Notes under the pieces: generated by a model
Database searches by the model: none
Told to the model about the DNA's origin: nothing
Seen by the model: only the letters and a program-made list of their open reading frames with translations
Made by a program: the position numbers and the translations under genes
Assembly: GCA_040388605.1 (NCBI GenBank)
Contig: JAZKBN010000049.1
Span: 1 to 30,629 of the forward strand
Direction of reading: 5' to 3'
From: JAZKBN01 sp040388605
GTDB lineage: Bacteria; Bacteroidota; Bacteroidia; Cytophagales; Flexibacteraceae
Length of the DNA stretch: 30,629 bases
Shown here: positions 1 to 6,491 of the stretch, piece by piece
Numbering within the stretch: the stretch's first letter is position 1
Layout: every line of letters starts with the position of its first letter

Positions 1-1394
1 GAGATCGCGACCGTGATTTCAAACCCCGCAGCGAAGGTGATCGCGAGTTCAAACCTAAATTCGGCGGCGACCGTGATGGTGGCTTCAAACCGAAATTCGG
101 CGGAGATCGCGACCGTGATTTCAAACCCCGCAGCGAAGGTGATCGCGAGTTCAAACCTAAATTCGGCGGCGACCGTGATGGTGGCTTCAAACCGAAATTC
201 GGCGGAGATCGCGACCGTGATTTCAAACCCCGCAGCGAAGGTGATCGCGAGTTCAAACCCAAATTCGGCGGCGACCGTGATGGCGGCTTCAAACCTAAAT
301 TCGGTGGCGACCGTGATGGAGGTTTCAAGCCTAAATTTGGCGGCGACCGTGATGGCGGCTTCAAGCCTAAATTCGGCGGTGACCGTGACGGTGGCTTCAA
401 ACCTAAGTTCGGCGGTGATCGTGACGGAGGCTTCAAACCGAAGTTCGGCGGTGACCGTGAAGGCGGCTTCAAACAACGTAATATTTCCGACGGCGATTCG
501 CCTCGTCCGTACAACCGCGAAGATCGTGGCGGTGATGAGCGCCCTAAAGGTTTCCGCGACCGCGGCGCTGAGTATTTCGATTACGAAGACCGCAGCAAAA
601 CCAAGCGTGAATTTGTTCCCCGCGAAGATAAAACCTCGTACTCTAAGCCCCAGCTGCCTACAAAGCAGGATGCGGCCACTGAGCGCGATACTGTTCGCCT
701 GAACCGTTACATTGCCAACTCGGGCATTTGCTCGCGCCGTGATGCCGATGCTTTAATTGCAGCCGGCAATATCAGCGTAAACGGTGTGGTAATTACAGAA
801 ATGGGTCACCAGGTAAATCCCGGCGATACAGTAAAATACGGCAACCGCGAACTGAACCGCGAAAAGCCCGTTTATGTATTGCTTAACAAGCCCAAAGACT
901 ACATAACCACTACCGAAGACCCGGAAGAACGCAAAACCGTAATGGAGCTTGTGCGCGCCGTAGGTTCTGAGCGTATATACCCCGTTGGTCGTCTTGATCG
1001 CAATACCACCGGTCTGCTGCTGCTCACCAACGACGGCGAGCTGGCCGAAAAGCTGGCCCACCCAAGCTACAACAGCAAAAAAATATACCAGGCCGATCTC
1101 AATAAGCCCCTGAGCGAAGAAGACGAGCTCAAAATTATTGAAGGTCTTGAGCTTGAAGACGGGCCCGTTACCGTAGATGATTTCCAGGTTTTAAACCCTG
1201 AGCGCGATATAGTGGGCCTCGAAATCCATATTGGCCGTAACCGCGTGGTGCGTCGCCTGTTTGAGCATTTAGGTTACGAGGTTGTTCGCCTCGACCGTGT
1301 AATGTATGCCGGCCTGAGCAAGAAAGACCTGCCCAAAGGCCACTGGCGCCACCTTACGGAACGCGAAGTAATCAGGCTGAAGCATAATATTTAA
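1..1394 (+). CDS. rluB: RsuA/RluB-family rRNA pseudouridine synthase, 5' partial, with repetitive N-terminal extension
   Basis: This enzyme family isomerises a uridine of ribosomal RNA to pseudouridine. The frame is open from base 3 to the TAA at 1392-1394 (463 visible residues); the start lies outside the window. Residues 1-157 are an array rich in Asp, Arg, Gly, Phe and Lys (FKPKFGGDRDGG units), followed by a charged linker to about 229. An S4 RNA-binding domain begins at VRLNRYIANSGICSRRDAD (about 230-290). The catalytic domain follows, with VGRLDRNTTGLLLLTNDGE; the catalytic Asp is residue 332. The late family motif is GRNRVVRRLFEHLGYEVVRL. RluB is the best family guess, but the exact target base cannot be read from sequence. 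Many Bacteroidota homologs carry a low-complexity basic/acidic N-terminal tail, probably helping RNA contact. A longer antisense-frame and an alternative-frame reading of the repeat are shadows. Confidence 0.93.
   Translation, partial: DRDRDFKPRSEGDREFKPKFGGDRDGGFKPKFGGDRDRDFKPRSEGDREFKPKFGGDRDGGFKPKFGGDRDRDFKPRSEGDREFKPKFGGDRDGGFKPKFGGDRDGGFKPKFGGDRDGGFKPKFGGDRDGGFKPKFGGDRDGGFKPKFGGDREGGFKQRNISDGDSPRPYNREDRGGDERPKGFRDRGAEYFDYEDRSKTKREFVPREDKTSYSKPQLPTKQDAATERDTVRLNRYIANSGICSRRDADALIAAGNISVNGVVITEMGHQVNPGDTVKYGNRELNREKPVYVLLNKPKDYITTTEDPEERKTVMELVRAVGSERIYPVGRLDRNTTGLLLLTNDGELAEKLAHPSYNSKKIYQADLNKPLSEEDELKIIEGLELEDGPVTVDDFQVLNPERDIVGLEIHIGRNRVVRRLFEHLGYEVVRLDRVMYAGLSKKDLPKGHWRHLTEREVIRLKHNI
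3..473 (+). repeat. Coding tandem repeat: three 102-bp units, then 36-bp units
   Basis: Units begin at 3, 105 and 207 with a 102-bp period. The first two are identical over all 102 bases and the third differs at a few silent positions. From 309 the array continues with 36-bp units (309, 345, 381, 417 and a partial unit at 453) coding for DRDGGFKPKFGG. Each 102-bp unit encodes a 34-residue compound repeat beginning DRDRDFKPRSEG. The array probably extends beyond the left edge. Both periods are multiples of three, so copy-number change would keep the enzyme in frame. Confidence 0.95.
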
Positions 1395-1411
1395 GCTTAG
1401 CTAACCGAATT

Positions 1412-1453
1412 AAAAAAGCCGCTTGCCTTTGGGTGAGCGGCTTTTGCTTTTTT
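1412..1453 (+). terminator. Intrinsic terminator after the pseudouridine synthase
   Basis: A perfect 10-bp stem (AAAAGCCGCT at 1414-1423 with AGCGGCTTTT at 1436-1445) and a 12-base loop are followed by a T-rich tract at 1448-1453. It lies 20 bases after the stop codon. Confidence 0.85.
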
Positions 1454-1472
1454 AATAAAATTATTATATTTG
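1443..1472 (+). promoter_or_regulatory. Bacteroidota-type promoter for the lipoprotein gene
   Basis: TTTG at 1443-1446, an 18-base spacer and TATATTTG at 1465-1472 match the known Bacteroidota sigma consensus TTTG-N19-TAnnTTTG. The inferred transcription start near 1479 would give a leader of about 43 bases before the ATG at 1522. The -33 element sits inside the terminator of the previous gene. Confidence 0.6.
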
Positions 1473-1521
1473 TTGCGGTACACTTGTTTTGTTATTCTTC
1501 GAGGTTTAAATTATTTATTTC

Positions 1522-3390
1522 ATGTTAAATTCATATTCCGCCCGATTTCTTTTTTCTTTTTTAACCTTCGGCATACTTATGGGCGTTTTTGCCTGCGAAG
1601 ATAAAGAGGGAGTAAACCCCGGTCCGGTTTTCGATGACCTTGCTTACGATAATCTTACAGTAGGAACCGGGCTGCCTGTTGCAAAAGAAAAAAGTAAATA
1701 TGGCATAACTTTAAGGGTTACTGCGCCCGCCGGTTTGCAAAGCGTTGATGTTAAAAACATGAGAACAGGCCTTTCTGTGTCCGGTTTCCCTGTAACAAAA
1801 ATTTCAAGCCCGTACCTTATAACTTTTTCCGACAGCGCATCAGTTGTGAATGACACTATTTCTTATTCTGTAACTGCCATAGATAATAAAGGTAAAGCGG
1901 CCATACCGCTTATTCTTTCAATTCGTCAGCCCGACAGGCTGCCGGTTTATTTTGACGAAATTTCATACACGGGTATGCTTGTAGTTTCGCCTGTACCCGT
2001 TGCAAATGCCAATACAAGCTACTCAGCTTCGGTTAAGCTTTTTTCAAAAGCGGGTATTAAAACCCTTGATGTTAAAAATGCGAGAACCAACCAATCTTTA
2101 CCCGGTTTCCCAAAGGAAAATATAATGAGTCCTTACGAGGTAATTATTAACAATAAAGCCGGCACGCTTGTCGATTCGGCTATGTACGTATTAACAGCCA
2201 CAGATATTAATAATGTTAGTGCCCGGCCCCTGAACCTAAAAATAAAGCACTCCGGTTCCGATGGTCTTGAAAGGCCCTTATACAGCCTGCTCAACCATAA
2301 CAACCTGAAAGAAGAAAACGGGCATTTTGTTGCATCGGCCAAAACGCCTTACAGTTTCAGGCTGCGGGTAAGCACAAAGAACATTTTCAAACAGGTGAAT
2401 GTAAAAAGCAGCAACAAAACGGCTTTAACCTACAATCTGCAAAGCAGTGCACCGGTATCTGTACTGTTTGTCCAGTTCAGTGATACCGGCGGCAAATATG
2501 CCGACAGTGTAACTTACACTTTTACCGCTGTTGATAATTTAAATGTAACGGCCTTGCCTTACAGTATAACCGTTTACCGGCAGGCAGTGCCATATTCCCC
2601 GCTTGCTTTCGGGCAGGAAACGCTGAACGGCCTCGCTAAATTCGGTAATTTCTATTTAACGTCTAATAACCAGGCTTTCAGCTACAGCGTACTTGTTGAA
2701 AAAGGCGACGGCCTAAGAACCATTAATGTTACTAACATTAAAACAGGGATTTCTTTGCCCGGCTACCCCTTAACCGAGATTGCTGACCCATATAAGGTGG
2801 TGTTTCCCGGAAACGCCGGCAGCGCATTCGATACTATACCGTACCGCATTACCGTATCTGACGAAAAGCCGGGCACAGAATTAAGCAGGGATATTAATGT
2901 AATAAACACCGGCCAGGCCAATGCAAAAAGTGCCCAACTCAGCGGACCGGGTACCGATGATTTATTTCTCTACAGCACAGCCGACAGCCGAACTTACAGC
3001 CTGTACCAAAGCCTGGGTAATACAAGAATAAAAGGCGCTGTAGACTTGGTTTACACTTATTCAAATTCACAAGGCCCTGCTATGTCATCTCCCAGGGATG
3101 CTGACCTGCCCGGTGACTTGCCTGATTATACAGAATGGTCTTCGCCTTATTGGCAGCCCACTGTATTTGCCCTTGCCCCCTCCGGATTTGATTTCTACAC
3201 AGCATCCGGCTATACCATTGCCTATACCTTTGAGCTGCAGCAGAAAAAGAGCAGGTTGGCCGGCTTAAAACAAGGTAATGTGTACCTGTTTAAAAACAGC
3301 ACCGGCAGGTACGGCGCTTTCAAAGTGATTCAAACCCTGCCTGCCGATAACACCATGCCGCTTAGTCTTGATTTAAAAATTGGGCAGTAA
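1522..3390 (+). CDS. Predicted surface lipoprotein with about four internal repeats
   Basis: Function is not recognised. The 622-residue product starts with a hydrophobic signal ending in a near-lipobox (GVFAC, Cys25), followed by the acidic stretch EDKE, which suggests an outer-membrane lipoprotein; an acidic stretch after the Cys is typical of surface-exported Bacteroidota lipoproteins. Residues of roughly 38-140, 141-245, 246-355 and 356-462 are diverged copies of one beta-rich module: a Tyr-rich start, then a core like SVDVKNMRTGLSVSGFP, then SPYxI and a DTIxYxxTAxD strand. This looks like a tandem Ig-like or cadherin-like fold. The last ~160 residues (463-622) are different and probably form a separate C-terminal domain. 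It has its own promoter and sits alone between a terminator and the ATPase pair. No catalytic motif is visible. Confidence 0.85.
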   Translation: MLNSYSARFLFSFLTFGILMGVFACEDKEGVNPGPVFDDLAYDNLTVGTGLPVAKEKSKYGITLRVTAPAGLQSVDVKNMRTGLSVSGFPVTKISSPYLITFSDSASVVNDTISYSVTAIDNKGKAAIPLILSIRQPDRLPVYFDEISYTGMLVVSPVPVANANTSYSASVKLFSKAGIKTLDVKNARTNQSLPGFPKENIMSPYEVIINNKAGTLVDSAMYVLTATDINNVSARPLNLKIKHSGSDGLERPLYSLLNHNNLKEENGHFVASAKTPYSFRLRVSTKNIFKQVNVKSSNKTALTYNLQSSAPVSVLFVQFSDTGGKYADSVTYTFTAVDNLNVTALPYSITVYRQAVPYSPLAFGQETLNGLAKFGNFYLTSNNQAFSYSVLVEKGDGLRTINVTNIKTGISLPGYPLTEIADPYKVVFPGNAGSAFDTIPYRITVSDEKPGTELSRDINVINTGQANAKSAQLSGPGTDDLFLYSTADSRTYSLYQSLGNTRIKGAVDLVYTYSNSQGPAMSSPRDADLPGDLPDYTEWSSPYWQPTVFALAPSGFDFYTASGYTIAYTFELQQKKSRLAGLKQGNVYLFKNSTGRYGAFKVIQTLPADNTMPLSLDLKIGQ

Positions 3391-3576
3391 CGTTTATAAG
3401 TATGATGGGCAGCATAATGGCGGCGGCTGCCTTAATAACTGTTAAAATTTGTGTCGGTAAAGGATTTTATCTGTCTGTTTTATTTTTAGCATTGTATTGT
3501 TTCAGGATAGCTATTCTTGCGTTTCAATACATTCGTTGTAAATTTCGACAGGACAGCCAAAAGCAGTCTTGATACT

Positions 3577-4794
3577 ATGAGCAGAATTAAAATCAGGAAC
3601 TTCGGACCTATAAAAGATGGCTGCCGGGAAAATGACGGTTGGCTGGAGATTAATAATGTAACCGTATTCATAGGAAACCAAGGCTCCGGTAAAAGCACTG
3701 TAGCGAAACTTTACTCTACTTTAACCTGGATTGAAAAGGCAATGGTAAGGGGTGAAATAAAGGAAGGCGAACTTGGTACATACAGGCGTTTTGTAAAAAA
3801 ACTGGAATATCAGCGAATTAACAATTACATAAGACCGGATACTGAAATAGGCTATGAAGGCTATGCTTATACCTTCAGTTTTTTTAACGGTGAATTTACT
3901 GCCTCAAAAACTATCGGAAAAGAATACCTGCTTCCCAAAATTATGTACGTGCCTGCAGAGCGTAACTTCCTGAGCGCTGTAGACAGGCCTGATAAACTTA
4001 AAGAGCTTCCCCTGCCGCTCTACGCCTTTCTTGACGAGTATGACAGGGCCCGAAATATGTTTGCAGAAGAATTAACCCTGCCTATTAACGGTGTTCAGTT
4101 TCGCTACGACAGGCAGAATAAAATTGCTCATATTACTGAAAAAGGTTATAGCCTGCGCCTCTCAGAGGCTTCAAGCGGTTTTCAATCAACCGTACCGTTG
4201 TTTCTTGTTACAAAATTCCTGTCGGAATCACTTATTCAGGATAATGAGCTGCCCTATAAAGAAATATCTATTGAGGAAGAAAGAAGGCTGGAAAAAGAGA
4301 TTAAGCTGATTGCTGAAAATCCCAATCTTATACCTGAAGTCAAACAGGCATACCTGCGGCAGTTAAGCGCAAAAAGAAAAACGGCATGTTTCATAAATAT
4401 TGTTGAAGAGCCTGAGCAGAACCTGTTTCCGGCCTCTCAAAAGGTTGTCTTATTTGATTTGCTAAGTCATAGCGCGGCTAATAATAAACTCATTTTTACT
4501 ACACACAGCCCATATATGATAAATGCACTTACACTGGCTGTAAAAGCATTTAAAGTAAATGAAAGTTTGGGAGGGCATGAGCGGCAGCAAAAGATTGAAG
4601 AAATTGTTCCGGAGAAGGCTTTTCTTAATCCCGATAACCTTATTATTTACCAAATGGATGATAAAAGCGGGCTGATTTCAAAATTGGCAGATTATGAAGG
4701 CTTACCATCTGACGAAAATTACCTGAACAACGGCATAGATGAGACCAATGATATGTTCTTTAATCTGCAGCAAATTGAGAAAGGATGGCAGTAG
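3577..4794 (+). CDS. AAA/ABC-type ATPase (RecF/OLD-like head, no long coiled coil), first gene of pair 1
   Basis: A predicted ATPase of 405 residues. The frame opens at 3517, but ATG 3577 is preferred because MSRIKIRNFGPIKDG is the usual beginning of this family. Motifs, numbered from that Met: Walker A GNQGSGKST (33-41); YVPAERNF (124-131), common in defence-type AAA proteins; an ABC-signature-like SSGFQS (199-204); Walker B FINIVEEPEQ with the catalytic acid in EEPE (277-280); and a switch His in TTHSPY (310). The short insert between Walker A and B rules out an SMC or Rad50 protein. The C-terminal tail (DNLIIYQMDD to the end) is typical of stand-alone ATPases with a partner gene. It overlaps the next gene by 10 bases (4785-4794), so translation is probably coupled. 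Composition is AT-rich: 20 of 60 bases at 3781-3840 are G/C. It likely powers or gates the partner protein; substrate unknown. Confidence 0.85.
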   Translation: MSRIKIRNFGPIKDGCRENDGWLEINNVTVFIGNQGSGKSTVAKLYSTLTWIEKAMVRGEIKEGELGTYRRFVKKLEYQRINNYIRPDTEIGYEGYAYTFSFFNGEFTASKTIGKEYLLPKIMYVPAERNFLSAVDRPDKLKELPLPLYAFLDEYDRARNMFAEELTLPINGVQFRYDRQNKIAHITEKGYSLRLSEASSGFQSTVPLFLVTKFLSESLIQDNELPYKEISIEEERRLEKEIKLIAENPNLIPEVKQAYLRQLSAKRKTACFINIVEEPEQNLFPASQKVVLFDLLSHSAANNKLIFTTHSPYMINALTLAVKAFKVNESLGGHERQQKIEEIVPEKAFLNPDNLIIYQMDDKSGLISKLADYEGLPSDENYLNNGIDETNDMFFNLQQIEKGWQ

Positions 4795-5291
4795 ATTTTA
4801 ATATATCGGCTTGCAAAACGGCTACCCGTGTTGATACATTTGGTATTTGCGATGATCCGCCGCCGGCTGAATCTCCGGCATACCTTGATTTTACTGACAG
4901 CCATAAATGGATAGCCCGCATACATAACCGGGAGAGAAAGGAAATTACTTTTATTGCTGTAGATCATTGTATTCCCGTTTTCAGGCCCAATGGCGAGAAA
5001 GAAAGCAGGTGCGACGGAATGTTGCAATTTGACAGCACTATTGCATTTATTGAGCTTAAAGACAGAAACAGCAAAGGTTGGCTGGGTGATGCAATTGGGC
5101 AGCTGCAAATAACTATTGATGTTTATAAGCAAGCCCATGGTTTGGCGTCGTTTACTGAAAGGTATGCTATAGTTTCAAATAAGCAACGCCCAATATTTAA
5201 GGCAGCAGGTCCAGCTCTTGCCCAAAAATTTGAAAACGATATTGGGTTTCTGTTAAGAGTTAAGCATGTTATTGATTTGCAGGAACTATAG
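4785..5291 (+). CDS. Small PD-(D/E)XK-nuclease-like protein, second gene of pair 1
   Basis: A 168-residue protein without a recognised name. The core CDGMLQFDSTIAFIELKDR gives Asp77, Glu90 and Lys92 in the D-x(n)-E-x-K layout of PD-(D/E)XK nucleases. It is followed by a helix AIGQLQITIDVYK that resembles the Gln/Tyr helix (motif III) of RecB-like nucleases. The N-terminal ~50 residues hold two Cys (10, 22) and a Pro-rich turn with no clear domain. The ATG lies inside the end of the ATPase gene, in another frame, so the two are co-translated. Inference: a nuclease subunit or effector controlled by the ATPase, possibly anti-phage. It could instead be an inactive PD-(D/E)XK fold used for DNA or protein binding. 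Family assignment rests on motif spacing only. Confidence 0.7.
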   Translation: MAVDFNISACKTATRVDTFGICDDPPPAESPAYLDFTDSHKWIARIHNRERKEITFIAVDHCIPVFRPNGEKESRCDGMLQFDSTIAFIELKDRNSKGWLGDAIGQLQITIDVYKQAHGLASFTERYAIVSNKQRPIFKAAGPALAQKFENDIGFLLRVKHVIDLQEL

Positions 5292-5326
5292 AACAGCTTT
5301 AGTTCCTTATAGTATTCATCCCTCAT

Positions 5327-5357
5327 TTTGTTTCCCGTCCCCAACCCCATAATATTG
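5327..5357 (+). promoter_or_regulatory. Promoter for the MeaB gene
   Basis: TTTG at 5327-5330, a spacer of exactly 19 bases, and TAATATTG at 5350-5357 (one mismatch to TAnnTTTG). The inferred start lies about 10 bases before the ATG at 5375, so the leader would be very short. It separates the AT-rich ATPase pair from the GC-rich meaB gene. Confidence 0.45.
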
Positions 5358-5374
5358 TATCCTGCCCACGCAAT

Positions 5375-6364
5375 ATGCCCCGCCTCCCCCGTCCTTCCGT
5401 AGATGAATTTGCCGAGGGCATAGCCTTGGGCAACCGCCTGCTGCTGAGCCGGGCTATAACCCTTGCCGAAAGCACCCTGTCCGCCGACCGCGCCGACTCC
5501 CTGCAATTGCTGGACACCATTCGGCCAAACACAGGCCGGGCGAACCGCATAGCGGTAACGGGGGCACCCGGAGCCGGTAAAAGCACATTTTTAGAAGCCT
5601 TCGGGCAGGAGCTTATAAAGCGCGGGGAAACCATAGCCCTGCTTACCATAGACCCAAGCGGCCTGCGTCGCCCGGGCAGCATACTTGGCGATAAAACCCG
5701 CATGGAGATTTTAAGCCGTATGCCTGAGGCCTATATACGTCCCAGCCCTTCGGGCGGGGCGCAGGGAGGTATTGGTACTGCCACAGCCGAGGCCATATTG
5801 CTCTGCGAGGCAGCGGGTTTCAGCACCGTTATAGTGGAAACTGTGGGTGTGGGCCAAAACGAGGTGCCCGTACATAACCTTACAGACCTGTTTATGCTGC
5901 TCACCCTTCCCGGTGCGGGTGATGAGGTTCAGGGCATAAAGCGCGGCATTATGGAAATGGCCGACATAGTGGTAATAACCAAGGCCGATGGCGATAACCT
6001 TACCCGTGCAAACATTGCCCTCTCTGATTGCAGGAATGCCCTGCACCTGATGCCGCCTACGGGCTGGGGATGGGCGCCGCCTGTACTTTTAAGCTCGGCC
6101 TATACCGGTTCCGGCATTGCCGATGTGGCAGATTCGGTGGAAATGTTTTTTAAAACTGCCCTTGAAAGCGGGCATTTGCCGGCAAAGCGCAGCGCGCAGC
6201 AGGCCGAAGCATTCCGGAAGCTGCTGAGCCAATTGCTTACTGAACGCCTCTACAGCCCCGCCGATAAGGCTGATTTGCTGGCAGCCATTGAGCAGGATGT
6301 TTTGGCAGGCAAAGCCGGTGTTCGGGCTGCTGCCGAAAAGGCATTGGACATACTGTTTTCATAA
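5375..6364 (+). CDS. meaB: MeaB/ArgK-type GTPase (methylmalonyl-CoA mutase chaperone family)
   Basis: This family (SIMIBI G3E) loads and protects the B12 cofactor of methylmalonyl-CoA mutase using GTP. The 329-residue length is normal. Motifs: Walker A GAPGAGKST (63-71), DPSGLRRPGSILGDKTRM (93-110), RPSPSGGA (122-129), ETVGVGQ (155-161), GAGDEVQGIKRGIMEMAD (180-197), and the guanine-specificity motif TKADGDN (202-208). Two things are unusual: the G4 motif reads TKAD instead of NKAD, and the stretch that is GGVARKTRE in most homologs reads GGIGTATAE here. No mutase subunit gene is in the window, so the partner must be encoded elsewhere. Own promoter upstream; convergent with the next gene through a bidirectional terminator. 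Confidence 0.92.
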   Translation: MPRLPRPSVDEFAEGIALGNRLLLSRAITLAESTLSADRADSLQLLDTIRPNTGRANRIAVTGAPGAGKSTFLEAFGQELIKRGETIALLTIDPSGLRRPGSILGDKTRMEILSRMPEAYIRPSPSGGAQGGIGTATAEAILLCEAAGFSTVIVETVGVGQNEVPVHNLTDLFMLLTLPGAGDEVQGIKRGIMEMADIVVITKADGDNLTRANIALSDCRNALHLMPPTGWGWAPPVLLSSAYTGSGIADVADSVEMFFKTALESGHLPAKRSAQQAEAFRKLLSQLLTERLYSPADKADLLAAIEQDVLAGKAGVRAAAEKALDILFS

Positions 6365-6410
6365 ACGCCTGTAACAACATTAGGAAAGCCGGTTCTGTAA
6401 AAGTGTAAAC

Positions 6411-6480
6411 GCAAAAAGGCCCGCAAAAGAATGTCTTTTGCAGGCCCGTTTTAGTGTAAGTCCGGTACGTTTTGTACCGG
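6411..6480 (-). terminator. Bidirectional terminator between convergent genes
   Basis: A 13-bp stem with one mismatch (GGCCCGCAAAAGA at 6418-6430, TCTTTTGCAGGCC at 6434-6446) and a 3-base loop. On the minus strand it is followed by a run of five T (complement of 6413-6417), a good intrinsic terminator for the 6492 gene; on the plus strand CGTTTT follows, so it may also end meaB transcription. A second perfect 7-bp hairpin (CCGGTAC at 6462-6468 with GTACCGG at 6474-6480) lies between it and the minus-strand stop codon. Confidence 0.75.
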
Positions 6481-6491
6481 CTTATGATTGA

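Noticed and set aside
3..473. CRISPR-like array because of the 36-bp period
   Set aside because: The units are contiguous with no spacers and are in frame in a protein-coding gene.
13..702. Long alternative-frame reading of 229 residues over the repeat
   Set aside because: It is the +1 shadow of the repeat array in the pseudouridine synthase. The other frame runs without a stop into S4 and catalytic domains with clear motifs.
3408..3431. Hairpin GGCAGC/GCTGCC after the lipoprotein gene
   Set aside because: Only 6 bp with a 12-base loop and no T-tract; too weak to call.
3577..4794. SMC/RecN or a full OLD-family nuclease
   Set aside because: The insert between Walker A and B is far too short for a coiled-coil protein, and no TOPRIM motif follows the head domain.
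5282..5306. Hairpin GGAACTA/TAGTTCC across the stop of the pair-1 nuclease gene
   Set aside because: It has a 7-bp stem and 11-base loop without a T-run, so a terminator is not supported.
5123..5703. Minus-strand frames opposite the meaB start and the pair-1 nuclease gene
   Set aside because: No motif, and both overlap strongly supported genes with canonical domains on the plus strand.
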